Source: Nanosynbacter sp. (GTDB lineage: Bacteria > Patescibacteriota > Saccharimonadia > Saccharimonadales > Saccharimonadaceae). Taken from it: DNA of 5,254 nucleotides. The stretch is from the NCBI GenBank assembly GCA_029975625.1, contig JARKOR010000098.1:1-5254 (forward strand), read 5' to 3'. This document shows, in pieces, positions 1 through 5,254 of this stretch (position 1 is the first letter of the stretch; every line of letters begins with the position of its first letter). Under the pieces are notes generated by a model. That model was not told the DNA's origin. It did not search any database and saw only the letters and a list, made by a program, of their open reading frames with translations. A program made the position numbers and the translations under genes.

Positions 1-136
1 AGAAGCAGGGGATATGTTCATGAACTGGGTATGGGATGGGAGGCTAGAAGCAATCGGCTTTGCAGCTAACGAAGCTGGAGATGCGCGTCGAGCCTGGATG
101 AATGAGGTGATGGTAGATTTGGTTGGAGGAAAATGA
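1..136 (+). CDS. C-terminal tail of an unidentified protein, possibly an RHS-associated tip (5' truncated by window)
   Basis: The reading frame starting at base 2 is open from the window edge to a TGA at 134-136 and gives about 44 residues, including GDMFMNWVWDGRLEA and ending ARRAWMNEVMVDLVGGK. The body of the gene lies outside the window. I recall similar endings (an acidic 'ADMFxxWV' helix, then 'GxARxxWMN') on large RHS or peptidase-like proteins of Chloroflexota. In those, the acidic residue just before the helix may belong to a zinc-peptidase site, but nothing here can confirm this. The context supports a tip: it sits immediately before a lipoprotein gene, as the RHS tip at 2218-2988 does. 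Its stop codon is separated from the next start by one base (TGAAATG), and its last codons contain the ribosome binding site of the next gene. The reading frame is fairly certain; the function is inference. Confidence 0.6.
   Translation, partial: EAGDMFMNWVWDGRLEAIGFAANEAGDARRAWMNEVMVDLVGGK
125..130 (+). promoter_or_regulatory. Shine-Dalgarno site of the 138-2216 lipoprotein gene
   Basis: GGAGGA lies 7 nt before ATG 138, an ideal spacing. It decides the start: an in-frame TTG at 123 would extend the protein by five residues but overlaps this site and would put charged residues (MEENE) before an otherwise standard signal peptide. The site lies inside the 3' end of the preceding gene, so translation of the two is probably coupled. 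Confidence 0.75.
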
Positions 137-137
137 A

Positions 138-2216
138 ATGAAGCGGTTGCGATTGTTGATAAGCATTGGATGGGTATGGATGGTTTTGCTCGCTGCCTGT
201 CAGACTGTGCCGTTTGTGGAACAGACAGCGGTGGCGACTACATTTTCTCAGCAGGCTGTAACCCCAACAATAAGTTCGACTGTAAGGCCAACGATGCGTT
301 TGACGGAAGAAGTGGCATTCACAAACGATCAATTTGATCAAAGCTTGTGTGTGTTGCCGTGTTGGTTCGGCATCGTTCCCGGGGAGACAAGCTTCAACGA
401 CGCAATGCTTCTGGCAAAGAACGGGGGAATGTCCCCAAAAATTCTTGAGGTGGAGGGGGGCGAGTTTGAGCAGGCTTTCTCGGCGGAGACTCATGTAGAA
501 CCCTCGTTTGCGATATATGCTGTTGCCATGGCAAATCAGGGGGTTGTTCAGCGTTTGCAAGTACAGATAGATGATCTGGATCAAGAGAAAACACCATTTG
601 AAGAAGGGTTTGATGCATATCAAGTAAAACAAATTATTGAGCGGTATGGCCCACCGGATAAAGTGTTCTTTGATTCTGTTCCCGACGCTCCTACGCCTGG
701 ACCATTTCCACGCATCTATTTACCATATCGGTTGCTGCTTTTGTATGAACGGGAAGGTTTTTCAATCACTTATTCTGGCATGACGTTGTTCAAAGAAACC
801 ATTTCGATTTGCCCCTCTTTTGAAGAGAATAAAATTGATCGGATGGATATTCTCATTCAACAAAAGGGGGCTTCTGATTCGTGGTTGTTGCCGCCTTATG
901 GGAAGAGATGGCTTAGTCTTGAAGAAATGAATGGTATGGGGATGCAGGCGTTTTATGACCTGTTTGATGCACAGAACCCGAAACCTTGTTTTGAAATATC
1001 GTATGATGCTTTACAACCGGCAAAGGTCGATGCACCCGGAAATGGCTTGACGGCGACAGCGAGTCCATCGTTGCTGTCAGGAACAAACGATGCAGTTTCT
1101 TTGACGTGCCCGTCTATGTTAGCAACAATTCCAAGCGGAGAGACCTTGCCGGGTCAATTGATTCTCTACCGGAATCCTGTGCATGAGTTTGTTTCAGCAC
1201 AGACCGGAAAATCATTGGGGGAATATCCGGGGGAGCTGTGGTTGTTTGCAGGCAGAGATGCTTATCAACCGCTCATTGCTCCTAACCGTCAATGGATGCT
1301 TGTTTTCAAGGAGCGCGATTCGATTATTCCAAAGTGTCACGTGGCACTTGTGCCGCTTTCATTGCAGCAGAAACAATCTGCTCATTGTCTGGATGCAGTT
1401 GTGCCGCGCAATACTTTTGTGAACTGGGTAAATGATGAATGGTTGCATGTTAGAAAACATTTTCTGGATGGGAGCCCGGATCAGGAATGGTGGGTAAATC
1501 CGTGGACATTGGAAATTCGTTCATTTGCAGAGGGTGAGTATCCTGCTGCGTATGAAAAGTCAAGACAGCGTTTGCTAGGCTTCAGCCCCGATTTTAGCAG
1601 AGTTGTTTATCTTGGCAATGGGTCATATGGCCGCGGCGATCGTGTTGTTTTATGGGATCTTGAACAGAAGCAAGCGTTGATGGAGCAAGAATTGCCCAGA
1701 TTCTTCAGCATGGATCTATCATTGCAGGAGTGGCAAAAGTGGAGTGCGGATGGAGAGCAGTGGCTTTTTGTGATGCCGGAGGAAGTTGGAAAAGATCAAA
1801 TTGGCTATGATTTGGTGTTGTTTGACCGCAATGGGCAGGTGGTAGCACAGACAGAAGGTGAGTTTTTATCCATTGCCCAGTTTTCCTGGTCGCCCGATAG
1901 AGAACGAGTTGCCTTCGTTTACTACAAGAGAGGCGCAACTGTTGCCCTACCAACTGTGGCGATTTGGAATTGGCGGACAGGGGAAGTGTATACGCTATGC
2001 ATCCCCGGGCAGGGGACAGGGGATAGGGTATATGGAGAATTGATTTGGTCGCCTGATAGTCGTTACCTGACGATGGGTAGTTGTGTCTCGAATAGCAGCA
2101 AGTATTCAGGCTGTCAGAATACAACGATTTGGCTTTGGGATAGTCTGGCTGGCTGGGTTGCGCCTTGGTTTGAAGGGGATGTGTATTTGGATGCCTGGTA
2201 TGAACCGGCCCCGTAG
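138..2216 (+). CDS. Large lipoprotein: N-terminal CxLPCW module plus C-terminal TolB/WD40-like beta-propeller
   Basis: Encodes 692 aa. Residues 1-20 form a lipoprotein signal peptide (MKRLRLL, a hydrophobic stretch, then lipobox LAA-C with Cys21), so the mature protein should be lipid-anchored and face outwards. A Thr/Ser/Val-rich linker follows to about residue 60. A first module (about 70-290) begins with CVLPCWFGIVPGETS (71-85) and contains RYGPPDK (169-175); I recall this motif pair in many Chloroflexota lipoproteins of unknown function. A second Thr/Ser-rich linker (about 300-320) leads to a propeller-like half (about 325-687). Its blade motifs are FSPDFSRVVYL (about 482-492), WSADGEQWLFV (535-545), WSPDRERVAFV (584-594) and WSPDSRYLTMG (637-647). 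This half is clearly paralogous to the protein at 3000-4331. No catalytic motif is visible. The last residues, AWYEPAP, are encoded by DNA that resembles the RHS core. Lipoprotein and propeller calls are firm; the biological role is unknown. Confidence 0.88.
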   Translation: MKRLRLLISIGWVWMVLLAACQTVPFVEQTAVATTFSQQAVTPTISSTVRPTMRLTEEVAFTNDQFDQSLCVLPCWFGIVPGETSFNDAMLLAKNGGMSPKILEVEGGEFEQAFSAETHVEPSFAIYAVAMANQGVVQRLQVQIDDLDQEKTPFEEGFDAYQVKQIIERYGPPDKVFFDSVPDAPTPGPFPRIYLPYRLLLLYEREGFSITYSGMTLFKETISICPSFEENKIDRMDILIQQKGASDSWLLPPYGKRWLSLEEMNGMGMQAFYDLFDAQNPKPCFEISYDALQPAKVDAPGNGLTATASPSLLSGTNDAVSLTCPSMLATIPSGETLPGQLILYRNPVHEFVSAQTGKSLGEYPGELWLFAGRDAYQPLIAPNRQWMLVFKERDSIIPKCHVALVPLSLQQKQSAHCLDAVVPRNTFVNWVNDEWLHVRKHFLDGSPDQEWWVNPWTLEIRSFAEGEYPAAYEKSRQRLLGFSPDFSRVVYLGNGSYGRGDRVVLWDLEQKQALMEQELPRFFSMDLSLQEWQKWSADGEQWLFVMPEEVGKDQIGYDLVLFDRNGQVVAQTEGEFLSIAQFSWSPDRERVAFVYYKRGATVALPTVAIWNWRTGEVYTLCIPGQGTGDRVYGELIWSPDSRYLTMGSCVSNSSKYSGCQNTTIWLWDSLAGWVAPWFEGDVYLDAWYEPAP

Positions 2217-2217
2217 A

Positions 2218-2988
2218 ATGACGAACCTCTGCTTGCCGCCCGGCGAAGTGCGGGGCTGGGATCGGTATGCGTATGTGGAGAATAATCCGCTGCGGTATGC
2301 GGATCCGAGCGGGCATTATGGGTGTGAGGACGAGTTGTGCAAGGATCCTGAAACGATTGGGGAAGCTCAGGTAAATGTTATTCTTAGCCGCTATGGCAAT
2401 CAAGTTTATCAAGAGTATGTAAAGTTTGTAAATGCTAGAGAATGGAGAAATTGGACGACTGATCCAGATGTTGATCCGCTGATTGTGTTTATGGGGATTG
2501 TATTGGGGCGAGAAGCCTATCCAGAAGTTTATAATTATGTAGTAGGTCAAGGTGAAAGAGATTGGGCAGCGGAGAAACTTTTTAAGTCAGTCGCAGTTGG
2601 GTGGTTTGAAAAATGGAGCAATCATGAAGTTGTAATCAAAGTATATGGAAAGATGTTGAATCATTTGGACAGGCGGATGATGCTTTTTAATTGGATGGGT
2701 GAGGGTTTACAATCTTCCAGGTTCAATCTTGATGCTTTTTCGGAGATTAAGTTAAAAGGCTATCAAGAGACAACAAAATTTGGTATTGAGGTAGCTCCTT
2801 CTGTGTTCTTTGGCAAGGATCGGGATAGCACAGTTGAGCAAGGCGATTTGTGGCCTTGTTGGGGGAACCAATCTGTGATGTCCAAAACTCCACAATCTTA
2901 TCTATATAAGTCGCCTGGAGAGCCAGATAAGGATGATGATGTCTTCTATATGTTTTCTGCCTTGCAAACCCAAGAATTGATAGAGTGA
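2218..2988 (+). CDS. Truncated RHS-core fragment with a unique C-terminal tip (orphan rhs-CT-like)
   Basis: From ATG 2218 the frame encodes 256 aa. Residues 8-33 are the very end of an RHS-repeat-associated core (PGEVRGWDRYAYVENN, then PLRYADPSGH). All upstream RHS/YD repeats are missing. Residues 34-256 form a tip of about 223 aa that I do not recognise. It starts YGCEDELCKDPE, is rich in Trp, Tyr and charged residues, contains VDPLIVFMGIVLGREAYPEV and WPCWGNQS, has no signal peptide, and ends acidic (DKDDDVFYMF). In polymorphic toxin systems the segment after this core motif is the effector, so a toxin domain is a reasonable guess without direct support. The start is weak: ATG 2218 follows the previous stop by one base (TAGAATG), and no Shine-Dalgarno precedes it. 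A GTG at 2083 in the same frame would only add residues overlapping the lipoprotein gene. It may be a silent cassette or be translated by reinitiation. Confidence 0.75.
   Translation: MTNLCLPPGEVRGWDRYAYVENNPLRYADPSGHYGCEDELCKDPETIGEAQVNVILSRYGNQVYQEYVKFVNAREWRNWTTDPDVDPLIVFMGIVLGREAYPEVYNYVVGQGERDWAAEKLFKSVAVGWFEKWSNHEVVIKVYGKMLNHLDRRMMLFNWMGEGLQSSRFNLDAFSEIKLKGYQETTKFGIEVAPSVFFGKDRDSTVEQGDLWPCWGNQSVMSKTPQSYLYKSPGEPDKDDDVFYMFSALQTQELIE
2239..2317 (+). repeat. RHS-core direct repeat, copy A
   Basis: This 79-nt segment encodes PGEVRGWDRYAY through DPSGH plus one base. It aligns without gaps to 4445-4523 with two differences (GAA/GAC and AAT/AAC codons), 77/79 identical by hand comparison. Similarity stops at the DPSGH codons; the sequence after it is unrelated to the sequence after copy B. 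Upstream it is degraded or missing compared with copy B: a CAG codon is absent and the QADTIV part is not recognisable. Confidence 0.9.
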
Positions 2989-2990
2989 TT

Positions 2991-2994
2991 GGAG
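2991..2994 (+). promoter_or_regulatory. Shine-Dalgarno site of the 3000-4331 lipoprotein gene
   Basis: GGAG lies 5 nt before ATG 3000, just after the TGA (2986-2988) of the upstream tip gene. It favours ATG 3000 over the in-frame GTG at 2985, which overlaps that stop codon and has no purine-rich site at suitable spacing. Confidence 0.6.
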
Positions 2995-2999
2995 TGAAC

Positions 3000-4331
3000 A
3001 TGCCAAGCAAATCGAAGACCTTCTTTGCGTTTTGGGCGCTAATTTTTGTGGTGCTGATGGGTTTGAATGCCTGTCAAGGTCAATCTGCTACGTTCATGCC
3101 GACTCCGGCGGTATCGCCATCACCAACAATAAGGCATGACACGTTGACACCAAGCCCTACAGGAACCCCATTGCCACAAACTGCAACGCCGACCTTGGAG
3201 ATGGTAAAGCCTTCCGATACGCCGACAAAGAACAACTGTCCGATCTTTTTAGAAGAATTACCAGGAGATGCGCAACTTTCAGGGACGATCATGCTTTTTC
3301 ATGATGGAGTGCGTGAATTTATTGACCTGAAAACGGGGAATCAAATTCACTCGACAAAGGGGACGGGGCAAACATATCGTCCAGATAGCAGTCCGTTTGA
3401 CTACGTCTGGCGTCCTGACAGTGCGCCTCGTGTGTCACCGAATGGGAAATGGTTGGCAGACCTTAAGGGGTATGGTACAGGCTATAGTAGTATAGAGCTA
3501 ACTTCAACCGATAATTGGAAAAGAATTATTAGCAAGTATATGTTTTGGTATCCTGGGGGAGCCTGGGGATGGGTAAACAACGATACGCTGTACGTGACTG
3601 AGCCGAATCATCAATATGGAAAACCAGATCGAGGTTGGCTGTTCAATCCATTCTCGTCGGAAATTAAGGCGTTTCCGATGGATTATCCACATCTTGAGGT
3701 TGGCGATGAAAAAATTGGCAAGAAAGAACTCCGGTTTCGTTATAGCCCAGACCTGACCCGTCTGGCATATTACTCTTGGGAAGGGGTGACGTTGTGGGAT
3801 GAAGAAAATCAGACTGCATTAGGAGAATTTCCATGCTTTTATTGTTACGCTCAATATGACTTCGACTTGCCAATTTGGCGCTCGGATAGTGAACAATGGT
3901 TATATATTGGTGAAAGTTTGGCCAGTTGGGGAAAGCCTCAAGGGGATGTGCGTGCACAAATTGTAATAAGAGATCGAGATGGAAACCTGGTGGCCCAAAC
4001 GCCACAAGATTTTTTCCGGATTAATGCGCTGGCTTGGTCTTCAGATGGTAACAAAGTTGCGTTTGTATATCATGGAGCTGAAAAAACCCCCAGCTCTTTA
4101 GGTATTTGGGATGTTTCAAGCGGACAAATGATGCTAGATTGTGTTCAATTGGCCGATTTGTTTTATTTGTTGACATGGTCTCCAGATGGTGAGTATTTGG
4201 CAATTGGCCGATGTGATGGATCTTGTGCGAAAAAGCGTGAGGTTTTGCTGATGAATGTAAAAGATGGATGGGTTGCTCACTGGATGGATGAAGATTATTA
4301 TGTTGAGGCTTGGATAGATAAGGGCCAATAG
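3000..4331 (+). CDS. Lipoprotein with Thr/Pro-rich linker and TolB/WD40-like beta-propeller
   Basis: Encodes 443 aa. The signal peptide MPSKSKTFFAFWALIF... ends in lipobox LNA-C with Cys25, predicting a lipid-anchored, outward-facing protein. Residues about 31-75 form a low-complexity Thr/Pro/Ser linker (PTPAVSPSPT, TPSPTGTPLPQTATPT) of the kind used as a wall-spanning spacer. The rest (about 80-443) is propeller-like, with blade motifs VSPNGKWLADL (145-155), YSPDLTRLAYY (248-258), WRSDSEQWLYI (293-303), WSSDGNKVAFVY (346-357) and WSPDGEYLAIG (393-403). It is paralogous to the C-terminal half of the protein at 138-2216: matching landmarks include LFNPFSSEIKAF with WVNPWTLEIRSF, RDGNLVAQT with RNGQVVAQT, and GWVAHWMDEDYYVEAW with GWVAPWFEGDVYLDAW. 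It lacks the CxLPCW module. It starts 11 nt after the tip gene, so the two are probably cotranscribed. No enzyme motif is visible; it may bind protein or peptidoglycan, or act as a partner or immunity protein for the tip. Confidence 0.88.
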   Translation: MPSKSKTFFAFWALIFVVLMGLNACQGQSATFMPTPAVSPSPTIRHDTLTPSPTGTPLPQTATPTLEMVKPSDTPTKNNCPIFLEELPGDAQLSGTIMLFHDGVREFIDLKTGNQIHSTKGTGQTYRPDSSPFDYVWRPDSAPRVSPNGKWLADLKGYGTGYSSIELTSTDNWKRIISKYMFWYPGGAWGWVNNDTLYVTEPNHQYGKPDRGWLFNPFSSEIKAFPMDYPHLEVGDEKIGKKELRFRYSPDLTRLAYYSWEGVTLWDEENQTALGEFPCFYCYAQYDFDLPIWRSDSEQWLYIGESLASWGKPQGDVRAQIVIRDRDGNLVAQTPQDFFRINALAWSSDGNKVAFVYHGAEKTPSSLGIWDVSSGQMMLDCVQLADLFYLLTWSPDGEYLAIGRCDGSCAKKREVLLMNVKDGWVAHWMDEDYYVEAWIDKGQ

Positions 4332-4354
4332 ATTGTGCAGACCGAGCAACAAAC
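4332..4354 (+). other. 23-nt gap between lipoprotein stop and RHS fragment, with no ribosome binding site
   Basis: No GGAG-type sequence precedes ATG 4355 at working distance. In the frame of the downstream gene these bases read DCADRATN, which loosely resembles the 'GQRxxN' residues usually preceding 'EFGLxYYNARW' in RHS cores. The upstream edge of the transferred RHS segment may therefore lie within this gap. Confidence 0.4.
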
Positions 4355-5254
4355 ATGAGCGAGTTTGGGCTGATGTACTACAATGCGCGCTGGTATGACC
4401 CGGCCCTAGGCCGCTTTGTGCAGGCGGATACGATTGTGCCGCAGCCCGGCGACGTGCGGGGCTGGGATCGGTATGCGTATGTGGAGAATAACCCGCTGCG
4501 GTATGCGGATCCGAGCGGGCATTGGATGTGTGGTGATGAATATGATCCTGGTTGTGCCGAAAACTCGAATGAATATAATCGCTATCGTGCAGCAACAAAT
4601 AAAGATATAGCTCGACAAGATTATTTATTTTCATTGATTTTTTCTGGGTCGAATAATGGAACGTGGACGAATGCTGATTGGGATTATTACTATACAAATC
4701 GAGATGAAATTTGGGGCGGGCAATTGAAATGGAGGAATAATTTGGAAGACCCCTCCGGTCTAGCGGGTTTTTCTATACATGTTCAAAGGTTGTCACTTCA
4801 CTATTCTTTAGAAGATAAGACTTTATTTGTCCAAGATTTTGGGTTGTTTTGGGGAGGCATTCCGTACAATGCTTATTGGACAAAATCAGCTGTCCAAGTA
4901 GTTCATGGTCCCGTCTTGCCACATTTCTATGAGCCTAATGATGGTATGGATTCTCGTTATATAGATTCAATAAATGGTGATGAAAGTCAAGCGCATCATT
5001 ATGCTGGATTATTCTTTTTAGGATACTTTGCAGGAAGCGGAATTGCTGGAATGGTAAATTTTGGGCGTGATGGAATGAATTTGGCGATTTTAGATTTGCA
5101 ATTGAATATCGGTGATGTATATCTTGGAGCTGTGGCAGCTAGCGACGGCATGCATTTTGCCCTAACTGGACAACCTGGTGATTTATCAACGATGATCAGT
5201 GATTTATCAAATTATCAGGGTTTTATCGAGTATGGAGCACAATATAGACCAAGG
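4355..5254 (+). CDS. Truncated RHS-core fragment with a second, different C-terminal tip (3' end beyond window)
   Basis: The frame from ATG 4355 stays open to the window edge: 300 codons with no stop. Residues 3-56 are the conserved end of an RHS-associated core: EFGLMYYNARWYDPALGRF (3-21), VQADTIVPQPGDVRGWDRYA (22-41), then YVENNPLRYADPSGH (42-56). The long upstream RHS/YD-repeat shell is absent. From residue 57 the sequence is unrelated to the other tip and much more AT-rich. The tip (at least 244 aa) begins WMCGDEYDPGC, has an aromatic-rich middle (NADWDYYYTNRDEIWGGQ), and then DESQAHHYAGLFFLGYFAG with a His pair at residues 214-215, followed by a Gly-rich hydrophobic stretch to about 234. 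DVYLGAVAASDG and PGDLSTMISDLS come next. A His-Tyr/Phe-Ala-Gly plus 'D-x-x-LG' arrangement is something I vaguely recall from other RHS tips, but I cannot name the family. No Shine-Dalgarno precedes the ATG. Orphan rhs-CT cassette is the best reading; toxin activity is inferred. Confidence 0.8.
   Translation, partial: MSEFGLMYYNARWYDPALGRFVQADTIVPQPGDVRGWDRYAYVENNPLRYADPSGHWMCGDEYDPGCAENSNEYNRYRAATNKDIARQDYLFSLIFSGSNNGTWTNADWDYYYTNRDEIWGGQLKWRNNLEDPSGLAGFSIHVQRLSLHYSLEDKTLFVQDFGLFWGGIPYNAYWTKSAVQVVHGPVLPHFYEPNDGMDSRYIDSINGDESQAHHYAGLFFLGYFAGSGIAGMVNFGRDGMNLAILDLQLNIGDVYLGAVAASDGMHFALTGQPGDLSTMISDLSNYQGFIEYGAQYRPR
4445..4523 (+). repeat. RHS-core direct repeat, copy B
   Basis: This is the partner of 2239-2317. 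By hand count it is about 65% GC, against about 40% in the next 97 bases, so the core/tip border is also a composition border. In this copy the recognisable core extends further upstream, to about 4355, encoding the YYNARWYDPALGRF part. Confidence 0.9.

Noticed and set aside
66..632. Minus-strand ORF of 188 aa overlapping the first lipoprotein gene
   Set aside because: It lies opposite a gene with signal peptide, lipobox and conserved motifs; its composition is irregular and it shows no domain or ribosome binding site.
2083..2217. GTG 2083 as the start of the first RHS fragment
   Set aside because: The added residues are an out-of-frame reading of the lipoprotein 3' end with no RHS similarity; ATG 2218 is closer to the first core residues.
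1705..2550. Minus-strand ORF of 281 aa spanning the lipoprotein/RHS junction
   Set aside because: It runs antisense across two credible genes, and its sequence is low in structure (Pro/His/Ile-rich shadow). The part opposite the RHS core reappears in the minus-strand ORFs around 4406-4697 only because the core DNA is repeated.
4075..4096. 6-bp perfect inverted repeat GAGCTG/CAGCTC with a 10-nt A/C loop, terminator-like
   Set aside because: It lies inside the second lipoprotein gene, the stem is short, and only a brief T-run follows.
4416..4610. Plus-strand 64-aa ORF within the second RHS fragment
   Set aside because: Out-of-frame shadow of the RHS core; the true frame encodes the recognisable YYNARWYDPALGRF motif.
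4134..4697. Minus-strand ORFs (4134-4697 and 4406-4618) opposite the second RHS core
   Set aside because: The shared peptide MPARIRIPQR with the minus strand near 2300 comes from the 79-nt repeat, not from conserved protein coding.
4742..4760. A second DPSG motif (EDPSGLAG, about residues 131-138) inside the second tip, resembling the core-ending DPSGH
   Set aside because: The surrounding residues do not resemble RHS core (no NNPLRY), so this is probably chance rather than a second core junction.

Overview
The window is almost entirely coding, and every credible gene is on the + strand. It reads as five units in alternation: C-terminal tail of a protein (1-136), lipoprotein (138-2216), truncated RHS-core protein with a unique tip (2218-2988), lipoprotein (3000-4331), and a second truncated RHS-core protein with a different tip (4355 to the window end). 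Gaps between units are only 1, 1, 11 and 23 nt. No stretch over 300 bases lacks a gene, and I see no tRNA, rRNA, CRISPR array, transposase, convincing promoter or terminator.

The style suggests a Chloroflexota bacterium (Anaerolineae-like), with moderate confidence. The clues are lipoproteins with Thr/Pro/Ser-rich linkers after the lipobox, a CxLPCWxGIxPGxT motif, TolB/WD40-like propeller repeats, and RHS-associated core sequence of the 'YYNARWYDPALGRF...NNPLRYADPSGH' kind. This taxonomic call rests on recalled family style, not on a search.

The two lipoproteins are paralogous over their propeller halves. The larger one has about 250 extra N-terminal residues carrying the CxLPCW motif. The two RHS fragments share a 79-nt direct repeat (77/79 identical by eye) that ends exactly at the DPSGH motif. 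After it the sequences become unrelated and clearly more AT-rich. This is the structure expected of displaced ('orphan') rhs-CT modules, in which a short piece of core is kept as recombination homology and the tip is variable.

The main hypothesis is that this is an array of orphan RHS C-terminal tips, each followed closely by its own propeller lipoprotein. By analogy with rhs-CT/immunity modules, the lipoproteins are candidate immunity or surface partner proteins, but they are large for that role and no direct evidence of toxicity or immunity is visible. Both lipoproteins have good Shine-Dalgarno sequences, whereas neither tip fragment does, which fits the tips being silent or translated only by coupling.
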